64,000 bases of DNA from Luidia sarsii (Eukaryota; Echinodermata; Asteroidea; Paxillosida; Luidiidae): assembly GCA_949987565.1 (NCBI GenBank), contig OX465114.1, positions 3,810,832 to 3,874,831 on the forward strand, in the 5' to 3' direction. The notes below the pieces were generated by a model. The model made no database searches, was not told the origin of the DNA, and was given only the letters and a program-made list of their open reading frames with translations. Shown here one piece after another: positions 32,345-45,797 of this stretch. Within the stretch, counting starts at the first letter, position 1, and every line of letters starts with the position of its first letter. The position numbers and the translations under genes were made by a program.

Positions 32345-33600
32345 TCTATCAAATCGAAACGTGATACTTAAGCGCCAAACAAAACAAATTCCAATCAAAA
32401 GGCTATTCCTTTTTACAATATTAAAACACAGAGGCCTCAATGGTATTTGTTTGTAATTGAACAATGCAAGTGGATAATAATGTTGAATCGGCTATAATAA
32501 ACACTAAGACATAACTAATCAAGAGGTTTCGATATAAAGGGGCTTGTCTGTTTTTGTGCTACGGTAGTTTATGTGCTGATAACTGTATCTTTATTGTGTT
32601 TTTTTTTTTCATAATCATAATAATTGTTGATTAACAATTTGTTTAACTCTCCATAATTCAAAACCTGACATAAGATATCTTATCTTATCTCATTAAAGAT
32701 ATCTCATGAACGAAAGCTTAACCAAACTGGGGCTTAGTAAATTTATAATATTGTTTATACTTGATATGATGTAAGAAATGTTGTTTATCTGTTCAGCAAG
32801 CACGTCTGAAATCTCATGCAGTGATTTGATTCAAATATGTTGGTTTCCCATGCTTTTGATTTTATGCAACCCTTTTTTTCAAATCTACTTCCAAATTATT
32901 AATTTCCACCTTTCTGTGGGTTTCGCAATTACAAAGATACAAATCTCATGGACTAAAAACCATCATTCACCATCAACTAATTATTCATGCAATTGTTTCT
33001 ATCTGCTTACGCTAGTGGTGATCGAACGAACATGACTGCATTAAATATAAAACAATTATGGTTTATATATTAAAATATTTTTGTGTGATTCTCCGAGTTG
33101 GAAAAAATCACATTGAATTAAAAATTCCCGCTAAGTTGTTGCAGACAACGAATTATTTATGAACACATTTTGGTTAATTGATAATGGCAAATTTCGACAA
33201 CGAAATCAATTAGTATTTACGACAATAAGTATGTTCTGCTATTCAGCATTTACTGATATTTACAAAATTAATTTGTGTCATTGGTACTACGAGCCGGACT
33301 GTCGACGTAAAAGGTTTTCCGTCAAGATAAGTTCTGCTCTCCATATCAAAATCATGGATACATCGTTTGCTCGGTTATCCAGGTAAGCTAATGAAAATAA
33401 TATACCGTTAAAAGTTTCATACTAAAATGCCTTGTTGGCAATTCTTTAAATGATATGCCATCTCGTTGTACCATTGGCGTTATGTAATTTCAATGTCTAA
33501 TCCCTGCTTTACACATTGACATTGTTCCTGTAATTATTCTTATGTTGTCGTGAACTTAGGAATGTTAAACACATGTAACTACTTATTTAGAATCCTCATC
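32345..33600 (-). repeat. Large dispersed repeat block, inverted copy
   Basis: Reverse complement of the block at 17740-20560. GATCAAATCGAAACGTGATA-type sequence near 32345 pairs with 20471, TTGGTTTCCCATGCTTTTGA near 32840 with 19340-19390, AGACAACGAATTATTTATGA near 33145 with 19050-19075, GGTTTTCCGTCAAGATAAG with 18880, and CGGTTATCCAGGTAAGCTAA with 18812. Gene-free. Confidence 0.75.
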
Positions 33601-34670
33601 ATTGTACTTACTATTAAAGGTGCCTAGAAAACAACAAAAATTCATCATCAATTGATTTGTATTGAAACAATTGAAACAGAATAGTAATGTTATTCCTTCA
33701 TAGAAACAACCTGATTGTGCAGATAAGTTGACAAAAATGGATAGGGCTTTTTTCACAAAATAATCGGGGATTTAGAACTTCAGCCCACAGGGGTCAGCCA
33801 ACTATATGGCAATTCAGTTTGTGCGATGGTAGCTTGTGAATGATTGCTCTCAGTGATAGCGGAGTTTGTGAGCGTGCATGGTGGGCTGGAGGTCCGTTAG
33901 AGCGCTCAGTGGGCCACGGTGAGCGACGGTATGGACAAGATTTCTCTTCAGTTACAAATGTCTATTTCTATCAAAGATAGCTCTTTTCTAGCCAATCAAA
34001 CAAAGGAAAATCTGACAATGAACAATTGGCAGAGAAAACTGTTTTAGCCTTAAAGCGGTCCACTAGCGATTTCAGATTTGAACCATGTTAATTATTTCTT
34101 GTGCGCAGTTGTTTATTATATCATAATAAAACATTGATATTACAAATCTTAAATCTAACCCGTAAAATGTTTTTATGAGTGGTTCATATCACGCGCGATT
34201 TGCAAAACGAAGGTCCGATCGATCGATAACCTTTGATGAGCCATATTAAAGGCCCGCTGAAAAAAAAGGATAATTGTGTACCGGTAAAGGACGTCTTCCA
34301 TTTTGCACAGAAAAGTGTGTATTATGGGAAGTTGATGCACACTGAGCTGTTGAGCCGTCCAATCATTGTAGAGATGTAATTATGGTGTACAAATCGATGG
34401 ACAAGGTTCACCAGCCTGTTCATTCAGCAAGCGATTGTCCAATGAACGAGGTTGAACAGTGACAAGAGGTCGGACAGTTCCCATATCTAGTAAGTTTACC
34501 TCCCTTGTAGGACGAAAGGCAGATGGCTGGTCTCCTCTGAGAAACGGGGGTCGGAGGCTACCACGGACAAAGGCAAAACACTGTAGACAGAATACACCTC
34601 AGACTGGATGACCATCTTAGGTTTATTTTGAAGACCGCAGGCGTTCATGCGTCGCTTCTTTTCTAGAGAT
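33601..34670. other. Non-genic stretch
   Basis: No convincing gene. 33995-34060 resembles the SINE-associated tail at 19800-19875. Confidence 0.35.
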
Positions 34671-34679
34671 CATGGGTGC

Positions 34680-35830
34680 TCAAATCTCCATTGGAATCAA
34701 CACGATTGTAACTGTTGTGTTTAATGTTGGTATCCATGATGACCTTATCAAAATTAGCGCTTTCTGGCTTCTGTAGGTTGTACACACGCTAGGACAACGT
34801 GGAACTCTACTAACAGTTTCCATCCTTATAGTTTCGAGATTTACCACTCCACTGACGACCATTACTGCCAATTCCATGGAACAATTTCTAAAATATAAAA
34901 GCTTTGCCATAACGTTGACCTTGAGGGCACTCCAACCCTCGGCCACCATTAATGATTTACAATGAGGAAATTCACAAAGGGAAAATAACTAAGCCTGATA
35001 TTATGGAGGCCTTTTTAGAAGCCACCTTTTCTTCAATCTTTCTGAGGAATTATGTAAGCCACGTTTCGGTTTTATTTTAACCAAATTGCGTGTCAATCCA
35101 AACTCTAACACATTAGTCTAACACATAATTGTTCTTGACATAGTACGCATATTAGAGGGAAGTTTTTATTTTGTTCGAAATATAATGTTCATAATGCAGC
35201 AGTGGTATAATTGTCTAAAATACGCCTCAAAGGTGTTTCATACACATTCGTCTCGATATAGGTTGAAGTGAGGTGGATGTATCTTTTTTCCACAATTCAC
35301 CCATTTTATGTCATAAATTCACGAGTAATATGCCTATTTTATTGGTGTAATTGTTCTAGGCATGGATATTTTGTTAGGACTGCAACAGTTACTGGTATCC
35401 TTGTAGCTGGTATCCATAATGAGCCTAGTGTAGGCTGGCCTCTGACGGTTGTGTAGGTACACATAAGTACAAGGACATTATGGAACCCCGTCAACCAAGT
35501 GTTCATCATTGGAGTTGGTCAGTCAAATTAAGGTGTTGGTATGGAGAAGATTCATGAATAATTTTTACATCAGCGATGCATGCCAGCATATAAGGAACAA
35601 AAGAGTCGTTAAGTGCCTTGAAATTTACCACTCCACTGACGTCCATTACTTCCCAATCTATGGCAGAATTTATTGTATCTAATAGCATTGCGACGCCTCA
35701 ACGGAACCCGGCTGACCCTCCTATTCTCTGCCGCTTTGCATTATTCACAATAGGGAAATTCACCAGGTGAAAGTAATTCCACTTGGCGTTAATGGAGGCC
35801 TTATCTTAAGAGGTTATTATTTCCTTTATT
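34680..35830. repeat. Local two-copy duplication, diverged
   Basis: 34740-35030 and 35395-35830 share TTTACCACTCCACTGACG, GGTATCCATRATGA, AGGAAATTCAC and ATGGAGGCCTT in the same order. A faint third piece lies near 35990. The 60- and 89-codon minus-strand frames share a SGVVN string because of the duplication; no domain is recognised. Confidence 0.55.
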
Positions 35831-36237
35831 ATATCTTTGTACACAAGGCCCTCTCCGTTGGCACAGTTTCCTAATCCACCTCTCGTTTATATTCATTGTC
35901 AGCTTGTGTGTCAATCCAATCTTAGAGCAATGAACGAGGGTCCACTCAGCATTGGGACCTGTCACCAATATCTGCATCTATAAGGGCCTTGGAATTAACT
36001 TTCTCATTCCAATGACGATTTTTGATAGCGTTTGAAATGAGTCTTCTGGGATTAATGTTTCGATTCACAAACCAAAATGTACTTCTGACCGACCTTTTCA
36101 TTTGACTATGCCAACGACCCAGAAGATAAAAAGAAACCTGAATTTAAACAAAAAGGACCCACATGTTTACAGGCATAAGTGGGGTTGAGGGTCAATGTAA
36201 GTGGGGTTGAGGTTTTTCGTGCTTCCCAAGCCGGCAT

Positions 36238-36312
36238 CACGTGACTCTTTTATGACGTGCTAGGGAGTGGTGTTTTGTTGATGCACAGCCATGGCAACGC
36301 ATGCTTATATTA
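36238..36312 (+). promoter_or_regulatory. Core promoter of ApeC gene B
   Basis: E-box CACGTG at 36238-36243, X-box-like GCCATGGCAAC at 36288-36298, and TATA-like TATATTA at 36306-36312. The arrangement and intervening sequence match gene A (10531-10605) closely. Confidence 0.65.
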
Positions 36313-36415
36313 AACAGTGATCCAGCTTGAGCACACAATACAGAAGAGACTCTCCCGGGATAATCATCTGAAGGCTGTCGAGGGAGAGCGATTACCTTGC
36401 GTTCAATTATTAGCG

Positions 36416-36609
36416 ATGTCCAGTATTAGTTACCTATTCTTTGCTCTGTTGCCACTCTGCTTGGCAGTCTTGCTTTCCTTGCTGCTTGTCCGCGGGGAAT
36501 CCTGCGGCGCCATGACCACCGCCGATCCGGGAGACAACACTGCCTCGCTCATGGCGAAAACCATTGCTGAATTCAAAACCCAATGCCGCGGGAAAAAGAA
36601 AAAAAACAC
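36416..36609 (+). CDS. ApeC gene B, exon 1 (frameshifted relative to exon 2)
   Basis: Starts at ATG 36416 and encodes the same signal peptide (LLPLCLAVLLSLLLVRGESC) and linker as gene A, ending in RGKKKK-N at a GTAAGT donor. It has 194 coding bases, so the junction phase is 2, whereas exons 2 of all three genes need phase 1. Compared with gene A, the region between CGCGGG and the donor is one base longer, in an A-rich run. Normal splicing would read about 20 wrong-frame codons and stop. Gene B is therefore either a young pseudogene, a case of alternative splicing, or a homopolymer sequencing error. Exons 2 and 3 look intact. Confidence 0.8.
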
Positions 36610-36610
36610 G

Positions 36611-39600
36611 TAAGTTACTGTTTACTTTGAACCGTATAATTGCGAATAATTATGTACTTTGAGAGGGTTTGATGAAAATACTGGTATAACTTTCGAAAAC
36701 AATTCATGTTCAATATAGAACTCTGACAACCCAATATTTATGACAGGGTTTTTTCCATAGAAGAGCGGCCAATCTCCAGTATAAATAATTTTCTGTAACG
36801 AAATTGTTATAAGATTCCGGACCCAGTCTATGCTTTCAAGGCAATTGGCACCGCGTTCAATTGCATACATAATAACGAAGGACGATGTTTTTGTTATGTA
36901 GTTGTTTCCAAAAGTATAATATTAATTTACAAAAATGGTATTCTCATGAGACATTTTACCGTAGTAACCAATGGATAATGTTTCACAAATTCCCCGATGG
37001 TGTATTCAGATTTATAACCGATAATATATCACGCGTCCATGTATAATATAGTAGGAAAAGAACAAAAACACATAATGTATCAATACTGAAAAGAACATAT
37101 ATCAACCGATAACGTATCAACCAATTTAATCAATCAACCGATAGTGCATAAGTGACCAAATATAGGGAAATCATTCCGTACACTGTTTAGTTTGGCTTCC
37201 AAGCAATCTGACTTCTATGATTCATGGGAGAATATTTGCTTTGACTGAATTGATTCCCAGTATGAAAAAACAATTCATTTATAAAAAAGGAAAGGTTGGT
37301 GCATCCAAGATGTTGTGGTGGGGTTGTTTAAAAAGAAAATTTGTTGGATTGGCGTGAAATTGAATGAACAAATGTCGGTAAACACCGAGAATGCAAGCAA
37401 GCGAAGTTTGTTGACCTTGCCGCAAGGCCTTTAGTAAAACACAGAAGTCGACCAAAAAGTTGGAACAGATGTTTTGTAAAATGAAAAGTATTTGATTCGG
37501 ATGATTGGATCCATTTCTGAAAAGGTTTTCAAATGACCGCCCATGATTTTTTTCAGGGGTTATTTTGCAAAACCAATAATTACTTCTCCGATACCAAAGA
37601 TCTGAAATGCGAATGGATTTAAAACAGCTTTTCATTCCCGATAGATTAGTGTATTTTATCAGACTTCTCATTTCATCTGAATAAAAAAAAATCCGACAGC
37701 CTTCGGGCCGAGTTTGCCGAGTAGCCGAACGAGTCTGACTGGAACTGATATAGTTTTATATCAAGACGTGGTCAAGTCTTTCTTACGAAGCACAAATTGT
37801 ATTCATTACATAGTTATATCATAGAATGGATCCCTCCTTAATCCTGCGTATTGCAAAGGTAGAGGCTTGCAGGAGCCATTCTGCAGATAGTCAACACAGT
37901 GCAGTCTCGATCGTGTCACAAGAACATACGTATTTTCATACACGTCCGTGGTTACTAGTATATACTATTATTAGAACACGTATCCGACGAAAATTCTAAG
38001 CCCTACGAAATCAAACCCCTTGCACAAATCGCCGGTCCGGTGCGTTGAGGATTTGCAATAGGGTTTTAAAGAGGAATTTCAACGGTTTAAACAATTTGAC
38101 ATTAAGGCATTTATGGTTAGAATGATCATCTACAAATCCAAACCGAATGGATTGATTGTTTAAAAATGACAGCGTGAGAAATAAAGGGCCTTTTGTTTCA
38201 ACCGTGAGTCAGCTTGTTTCTGAAAGGTTGTCCTGCTAGGATCCATACATCAGGCTCATCGAATTTTAGAGAATAAAACAATGACAGATATATCGAGTAA
38301 TTGAGGGAAGCAAAGTCGCAATTGCCCCACCTTGTCGAATCATATATACAGGACTGCGAATAGGGACTGAGAATGGGTTTGATGAAAAGACTGATATATC
38401 TATCGGAAACAATTCCTTCTCATAAAATATTAATTCATTCCATATTATTATAATGCTTTAATTTATAGCAGAGTTAGAACACATGGTTATTGGATTCAGT
38501 CGTTAGATATGTTAATCCTCAGTGGTATAGCGGAGTATTTGACTGAGTATATGTATAATTCTTGGAAACGCTGCTGTTTGGAGATCGAATTTTGGTTCAG
38601 CGAGTACATAATTGCTCTCGGTAAACCTTGAACAACTCCCCGTTCTGAGACTGCATAGAAGATAGCATGTGTTTTTTCCCGCCCGTTTGTAAACCAAACG
38701 AAATCACTAGCTGGGGCACTGTTGCAACCGCAAGAATGCAACCGCAAGTTCAAATATTGTAGATGCTTCGATGGCCCCAATATCAAAATAATTTTCCTAT
38801 GTGGAAGGGAATAACTTGTTTTGTTCACAACGGGGAAAAAGACCAAGACAGAAATTAAACAGCTACTTAAAGCCCCTAAACAACATTGGTCAGATCGAAA
38901 AACAGAAATGTTCACAGATTTACATGAAACTGAAATATTTCTGCCTAAAATGTTGTATTTTGGGAGAAATGAGTAAAACAAATAGTTTACATGTACGTCT
39001 CACCGAGAGCTAAACAGTACGGCGTTGAATGCTGCATTTTCGCGAAACAAATGAAACGGTTTTCACGATTTTCCAGGGACTCGGTTTGCGGATTGAGCTG
39101 AAATTGTCACAGGTGTGCTATTTCATGCATATATTGGATCAGACAACGTGTGGATGCTATTCTTTGACCTCGACCAATGTTTTGTAGGGGCTTTAACATC
39201 GTACTTTTTTTTCTTATAAGGCCCTGTCAGTTCACAAATACCGGTACATGTACCGGTATTAATAATAATAAATTATAATCATGCAGACGGATATAGAAAT
39301 CTCACGATGGAACAAAGTTTAAAATGCCCATTCATTACCCACTGCATCGTATCAAGGGCTCGGGCGACCTAACGACACTGTTTGGGGACACGGAACAAAA
39401 GTGCCCGAAGACCAGCCTATTTATGTGCTTTCCAAAAATATGTTGTTATATAACTTTTCATTTAACTCGCGTTGCGCAAGCTCACGACAAACCACACAGA
39501 CATTAAATGTTAGTTAACCGTAGGGCTTATCACAACAGCATTCAAATAAAACTTTATTTAAAACCTGAAACTTCGACTTTCGAAAAAAAAAATACGCTCG

Positions 39601-39864
39601 TTGCTTTATGAATAGGATTTGTTGATTTAACCTGTACTTACTACTTATTAAAAAATAATGGGTACACACTTGACGAAAACAAGGTCGCTGGTCCCTCGGC
39701 CGAATCGGTACTACCTTCCCCACGATTGGGATTCGGGTATCACCTCAAGGACATAATAGGATCATCATTATGGAAACATGTTGGAGATCAGAATGCGTTG
39801 TTAAACAGACTGACCCTTTATCACTATTCATAGATACGTGTCTTGATCTACTTTCTAATTCCAG
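36611..39864. other. Intron 1 of ApeC gene B
   Basis: 36615-37230 is homologous to 53880-54380 (intron 1 of gene C) and partly to 11340-11640 (intron 1 of gene A); shared marks are AGATTCCGGACCCAG and the CCGATAATRTATCA series. 37995-38230 matches split pieces at 53023-53110 and 53762-53870. A 130-codon minus frame at 37279-37671 and a 161-codon minus frame at 38496-38981 have no family signature. Confidence 0.6.
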
Positions 39865-40152
39865 AGAGATCGAGCTGGCCGCAGGGAGTCTACGGGTTAC
39901 CGATGCCAAACAGCGGTTGCCCAACTGATTCTGGCTTTGACTGGAAGACAGGATCCCGTTTCCAAGACACAGGAGGCGGGGGGTCGAATAAGAGTCCAGT
40001 TGGATGGGAAATTCACCTCAGAGGTCCATACACAGATGATGACATGTGGCAGCACTTCTGCATGAAGACCGTAGACCGTGTTGCTGATACTGATCCTGTC
40101 TGGCCGAGTGGGCAGTACTGCTTGTTCAAGTACGGACAAAACTGTCCATATG
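39865..40152 (+). CDS. ApeC gene B, exon 2
   Basis: Acceptor TAATTCCAG, donor GTAAGC. Reads SSWPQGVYGLPMPNSGCPTD, then the divergent loop 39972-40046 (GGGGSNKSPVGWEIHLRG), then WQHFCMKT and WPSGQYCLFKYGQNCPYG. All ApeC signature residues seen in gene A are kept. Confidence 0.88.
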
Positions 40153-40518
40153 GTAAGCTTACTAAATAAATCCCGCGTGGCGAATACCGTGCATTCATAT
40201 CGTGCCACTATTACCGATATCAAGGTGCTCATTTCTGAACAGATACTAGTGTGTTTATATTCGTCAATTTCCAGGATCGTTTAGATAGCAAAGCGCACAT
40301 TGGCAGTGAGTGGGATGACATATCTTCATGGACACGTAATTTCATATGTCGGGGTGACCATCACCTTTTAACAGAAAGAAACGATACGAACATAGCAATT
40401 TAATAGTCTTAAACAAGAAAACAGATGTAAAATACCAAAACGGGAAAGTAGAAAAAAATCATGCCCAACCTAAACAACAGTGATACTGCATTTAACATTT
40501 CCCTCATTTTCGGTCTAG

Positions 40519-40853
40519 GTATGTCATCCGGGTCCGTATTCTGGGATGACGAGGATACTGGCAACACTAACAGCGTCAATGGCACCGTGCCATCGGGAGT
40601 GTACGACCAGGACACTCTGATCCACTTCTGCTGTATGACCGATGGTGATGCATCTGTACCGATCACCTTGCCGTCACACAGCCCGTTCTACCTGTTCCCT
40701 TACGCCAGGCAGTGTCAGCAGGTGCAGGGTATGAATGACATAATGGAGTACTTCGGATGGAGTGTGGATGGCCCAGGCAATAATAATGGCAGTCTACCTT
40801 ACAGTTTAATTCGCTCTACCTACGTTTACCTGTATTTCTGTTATTACAAATAA
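40519..40853 (+). CDS. ApeC gene B, exon 3
   Basis: After TCGGTCTAG it reads GMSSGSVFWDDEDTGNTNS, HFCCMTDGDASVPITLPSHS and ends YLYFCYYK before TAA. The last 45 codons (from PYARQCQQVQGMND) diverge strongly from genes A and C, while the first two thirds are nearly identical. It is two codons shorter than the exon in A and C. Confidence 0.88.
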
Positions 40854-42090
40854 AATATAACACGACCTCTTACCGGAGTGTATCTAAAGTTTCCTTGGAA
40901 TGTCAAGAAAATTAAATCCTTCAAAAGGAACATTAGATACACGCGTTAGCTTACAAACTGAGCCTGTGAAATGATGATTGAATTTTGTTTTTACCTGCAG
41001 TCTCATGGTTGGAGATAATCAACGAGCTAATTATAGGATGATTGGAATTCATGTCTAATCAACCCGCTCGGATACACATTTAAACATAATTCAACATAAG
41101 TCAAAAAAAGTTAAACAATATCGGCTCTCCTCCTCCTTTGTTTTCTTTTCATCTTAAAAATCCTACAGACTTTGTACAAGGATTTTCATGGAATTGATAT
41201 TAAGTTCCATTTGTTTAAATGTTGCACTATATCTAAGTTCGGAAAAGTGGTGTCCAAAAAAAATCATCATTCGGATGTGAAGCGATCATATGAATATTAT
41301 TGAGGTCATGAACTGTCATTAAATTAATCATATTTGGCGAAAGAACGAGATTTGTTACTTTGTTAAATATGATTATTAGGATGTGGTTTAGGAACACTAT
41401 CCATGGCCAAAATGACATAATGCAACCATGACGTCATCAAAAAGCGTGGATTTTAAAACACATTAGCCATTAGTCAATGACCTTGAAATAAAATGGGTGG
41501 TTAGTTCTGTAGCCACACACTCAAAATCTCAAGAGCGGAACTGATCAACTATTGTTTGGAATTATTATAAACAAAAGAATATTTTCCCATAGACTTTGTG
41601 CATACAATTTATGCCCTGTAGCGAAGAAATGCGCTACAGCCTGGCTAATTTCCTGGCATGTTGTGCAATTAGAGTAACCACCGTCATCTCATCGCTGAGT
41701 GTCGAGTCATATTCACGCGTATGCGTAACTCGGATATCAAAGCCCAGATTGAGCTTGCTTCTTTGATTTGGCATGGAGAGTATGGGTTCGATACCCAATG
41801 ATGTCAACTTTTCTTTTGTCTTGCGCAGGGACCTTTCTCAAAGGCACATAATATATAGGATTGAGACGTCGGGCCTTTTCTTTGGTTAGGCATTATATTG
41901 TAGCAAATATTTCACGAAGACTTGATCCTTATGAATTTGCTTATCAAAAGAACACATCGGTTGAAGACTCGGTGTTACTTGCAATCTCTTGGTTGGCACA
42001 GCTTTTAAATAAGAGAATACCCAACTAGTATTATTTTATCGCCTAAAATTCCGCCGTTACATTGTCGCATTGTTTTCTTCTGACTTATAA
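40854..42090. other. 3' flank of ApeC gene B
   Basis: The first 300 bases resemble the flanks of genes A and C at low identity. A degraded minus-strand Penelope tail lies at 41826-41878 (AGGGACCTTTCTCAAAGGCA, GAGACGTCGGGCC). No gene seen. Confidence 0.45.
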
Positions 42091-42094
42091 ACAA

Positions 42095-42668
42095 ATTTCC
42101 TTAGAGTTGATAATTGCGGATGGGGTTTAACATTTTTAATGAGTCGTCAGCAGATAGTAAGAATTGGAAACCATTTGTTTAGAGCGTTGGTTCTTAACAC
42201 TGACACACCCCAAGGCTATGTGTTGTCTCCGTTGTTGTATTGACATATGATTGACTTACTACATATGTGGATAATTATATTGTTGATTATGCGGACGACA
42301 TTACACTTGCTAGTTTAATTACAAATTATGATACATCATACCGTGTCTCATAGAAACAAATTGATACCAAACGTTATCAAACAGGAGGAATCGATTCACA
42401 GTTTCTGGAGTCACGACAATGTGTTGTTTCCTTAGTTACTGATCGGAAATTGAAAAAAGTTAGATATTTGATATTTCTGGAAACTAATATTTCAGCAGAC
42501 CTGAACATTTTTCACACAGACTGCATTGTCAAACAAATAAAAAAGGCTCTTTTACTTCAGACGGCTGATGAACTTTCATTGAAACCAGAGACTGTTATTG
42601 AACTTTACCGGGTTATGATTGTGAGTGTTATAACACAATCATTCATCATTCATTGCCTGGATGGGTGA
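42095..42668 (+). pseudogene. L2/CR1-type LINE reverse-transcriptase remnant
   Basis: Broken frames show RT landmarks in order: FLMSRQQIVRIGNHLF, then LNTDTPQGYVLSPLLY (the N-T-x-x-P-Q-G-x-V-L-S-P-L-L motif), then VDYADDITLASLITNYDT (the catalytic Y-A-D-D), then VRYLIFLETNISADLN, LSLKPETVIELYRVMIVSVI (the thumb region). Stops and frameshifts separate these blocks, so it is inactive. It is related to, but does not overlap, the LINE fragment at 16637-16860. Confidence 0.82.
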
Positions 42669-42729
42669 TGTAAAAGTCGATGACAGGACGCGTCTTTGCC
42701 TAATCGACAATTTATCCCGCGAACAGGTT

Positions 42730-44630
42730 GTTTCAATAAACGAATAATATGAATAAATCCGAATTTGTGAAAGTTAGAGTAGTTTGCTAATTCAGATCGA
42801 TTGACGGTACATTATTACTGCTTCATAGACACCTAGAATATTAATTACAATAATCAAATTTCGAAGAAAAAATAAATTTGGTTATATTTGATTATCAAAT
42901 TGTGAACTGATTTCGCGACCACATACACATAATAAGAGGAAAACTGCATATCACGTGTTAAAACAGTGATTAGGCACTAGAATTGTAGAACATCAATGGT
43001 ACATAAATGAGGCATGTCATTTTAAGAATTGAAAACAGCGCCTTTTTTAGTATGAAACCTTTAACGGGTGATTATTTTCATTTGCCAACCTGGATATCCG
43101 AGTTGAAGATTTCTCTGCAATTTCTCATTTGGAAGAAAATAAGCCCATAAGCACAAGATTGTATCAATGTAGCACAACAGCCACCAGCCCCTGCATATGA
43201 AATCATGTTAACAAGTTATGTTACAAAATAATGTTAGCGTTTGTTGATAGCGAAAGACAATTATCAATTTACGTCTATAGATCATTCTTGAATTTTGATA
43301 ATTTGTGAAAAAGTCGCATTGATTTTTGTCAACTGATCTCACAAGCACGTTATTTCAATGAAGGAATAACATTCATATTCTGAATTATGAGAATACATAT
43401 CAATTGGACTGCACATTATTCTTGTTTAATAGGCACCTTTAATTTCAAGTATTGTTATGTTTTTTTTCTAAGTAGCTGCATATATTTGATGATCACATTG
43501 TCACTAGTTCGCGACCACATACGAATATTTAGAGGAACGCTGTGCACGTGTAAAATTTAGACACTGGAGTTACAGGACGCCAATGGTAAAGCGAGGTTTT
43601 TAGTAGGACACTTTTAACATTATATTATTTTAATTAGCTTACCTGGATAACCGAGGAAAGTGTTATCCATGATTCGATATGAAGAGCAAAACTTATCTTG
43701 ACGGAAAACCTTTACAATTTCACACGCACAGGTCGGTTCGTGAAACCAATGACGGGAATGATATTAGTGGATGCTGAATAAACATAAAATAAACAAAATG
43801 TTTTTTCCTATCGAATAATTAACATTAACAATCAACCGACATATGTTTATGAAGAATTCGTTGTCTGCAAAACATCGCGGAATCTTTAAGTTAATGTTGA
43901 ACTGTCCCTTAACCGCAGAATCACAAAATAAATGAACGTTTTTAATATCTAAACCAATGTGAATAATTAGTAGATGTGACATTTCGTTTAAAGTCATTGA
44001 TGACATTTTTTGTAATTGGAATTTTGAAATCCATCGAAAGGTACTATTACATAATCTGTAAGAGGATATGTTAAAAGGGTTTGCATTAAATCTAAATCAT
44101 GGAAAACCGAACGAACTGAATGGGAAATGTGCTTGCTAAACAGATAAGCCACGTTGTTAACATCTTAGCAAGTTTAAAAATAATAATATACATTTTCTAT
44201 TCCCGTTTCTGCTAAGTTCTCATGTATCAGAGAGATGAATAGAACACTTGCAAATAGGTCGAGGTATGACAAATGGGAAGTGAAACAAAATATATTGACA
44301 ATAAATATTGTAAAACAATTATGAAAAATAGTCTTTTTCAAGAGGAAAACAAAAACCTTTCAACACAAACTACCTTATACAAAAATACAAAGCCTCTTAT
44401 TTACGTCCGTGGTTCATGTTAGAATAGTTGTTTCAACATTTTTATCCAATTGCATTTTTGAAATGCGAAAAAAATAAGTTTCTTTTGAGTAATATTAAAA
44501 ATGAAATTGCTTTTTTTCTTGAATTTCACTTTGTTTGCACATAAGTATCACGTTTCGGTTCGATGGTCAGTACTAAATCATCATTGTGATAATGTATTTT
44601 ATTCGTCTTGTTCATGTATTGTTCAATGCC
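42730..44630 (+). repeat. Large dispersed repeat block, copy 3
   Basis: Collinear with 17740-20560. ATTGACGGTACATTATTACT near 42805, TAGCTTACCTGGATAACCGA near 43635, TCTTGACGGAAAACC near 43696, GAATTCGTTGTCTGCAAAAC near 43855 and TATCACGTTTCGGTTCGATG near 44547 all have counterparts there. A duplication at 42730-43140 versus 43400-43640 lies within it. Confidence 0.7.
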
Positions 44631-44639
44631 GTAACTACT

Positions 44640-45790
44640 CATAAATCTTGACAACATTCCGTCGCTTGCATGCCAAAGAAAACGTGATTTCTCAAACCGT
44701 GATTTCTCAAAAACGTTGGATTTGTGTTTTTTGGGAAACTTACCCTTCGTCCAAAATGAGCGTTGCCGCATTTAATTTGCTTTTCCGCCATTTCGGTTCA
44801 GCAGGAAAGCAAATTGATCCGATCTCAGATATTCATCATCTTAATAGCAATGAAGGACTCTAATACATGGTTGATAATTTCACAATGATATGATTATGAT
44901 GTCATCAAGTGTTCTGTTGATGTGTTTTGACTTTTCACACGGATAAGACGATATATTTTAGTCAATGACGATATATTGCCCTCGTCCAAGTAACAACAAC
45001 AGCAGATCTGTGGCAAGAGTGAAATATTATTTTCTTATTCCGTGCGTGCATTCTGCTTAGTCGCCTTGCTGGATGCATTTGCACAGCCTGCCCGGGAGGT
45101 GTTTCTATATTTAAATTTCAATGAAGACAATTGTATACGTTCCATTAATTTTGCATGCCATGCGACGACGATTTACCACTTATCCTAACGTGTGTGTAAA
45201 TCAGAAAAGGTAAACAATTATCTATGAAATGGCCATTTTCCTAAAAGGATCACCCTCGTTGAATACTGAAGTTATTTATCTAAAAATCGTGGGGGCTTGA
45301 AAAACGCGTGAGTCACAAATACGTGCTATGTTACTGTTATTAGACGGTAATAAAAACATCCTAAAAACGCATCAATAGAAGAAATATTCCATCCCGCCTG
45401 TGGGAGGTAATTTAATGCGTTATACAGTAAAGCCAACGGCAAAGCATATTTACGACTGTAGCAGTCGATCTTTAAAGTATACATTGACCTAAAATATGTA
45501 GTAAAACAATGGATGGTGCAGGCCAAAAAACAAGAAATTGTAAAGGAAAGGAACAGCGTATGAGAAAGCATGCGGAGGAAAATGTGTGGACTAAAGTATG
45601 AACTATGTCCGTCACTAAAACGAGCTCTAGTCTTATAGATTCTTACCAATGCCAGTCTGTAACAGAGGCAAAGGACTGGCGGATTATTAAAACGTACCTT
45701 CCATAATTGGCACCACGCGTTAATATACCTGACTTCCACCGACCGTGGATGGCAAAACACTGCATTGTTGACACGTATCCATGGCTACTA
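44640..45790. other. Region upstream of gene C promoter
   Basis: The longest frame is 144 codons on the minus strand (45326-45760), but it shows no domain. No named element seen. Confidence 0.35.
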
Positions 45791-45797
45791 ACTGACA

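Noticed and set aside
34680..34949. 89-codon minus-strand ORF sharing a SGVVN string with 35506-35688
   Set aside because: The similarity is explained by a local non-coding duplication; frames are interrupted outside the shared piece.
37279..37671. 130-codon minus-strand ORF in gene B intron 1
   Set aside because: No family signature; AT-rich intron sequence with chance openness.
38496..38981. 161-codon minus-strand ORF in gene B intron 1
   Set aside because: No family signature and no duplicate or conserved partner; likely chance.
45326..45760. 144-codon minus-strand ORF upstream of gene C
   Set aside because: No recognisable domain, poor protein-like composition, no splice or promoter context.
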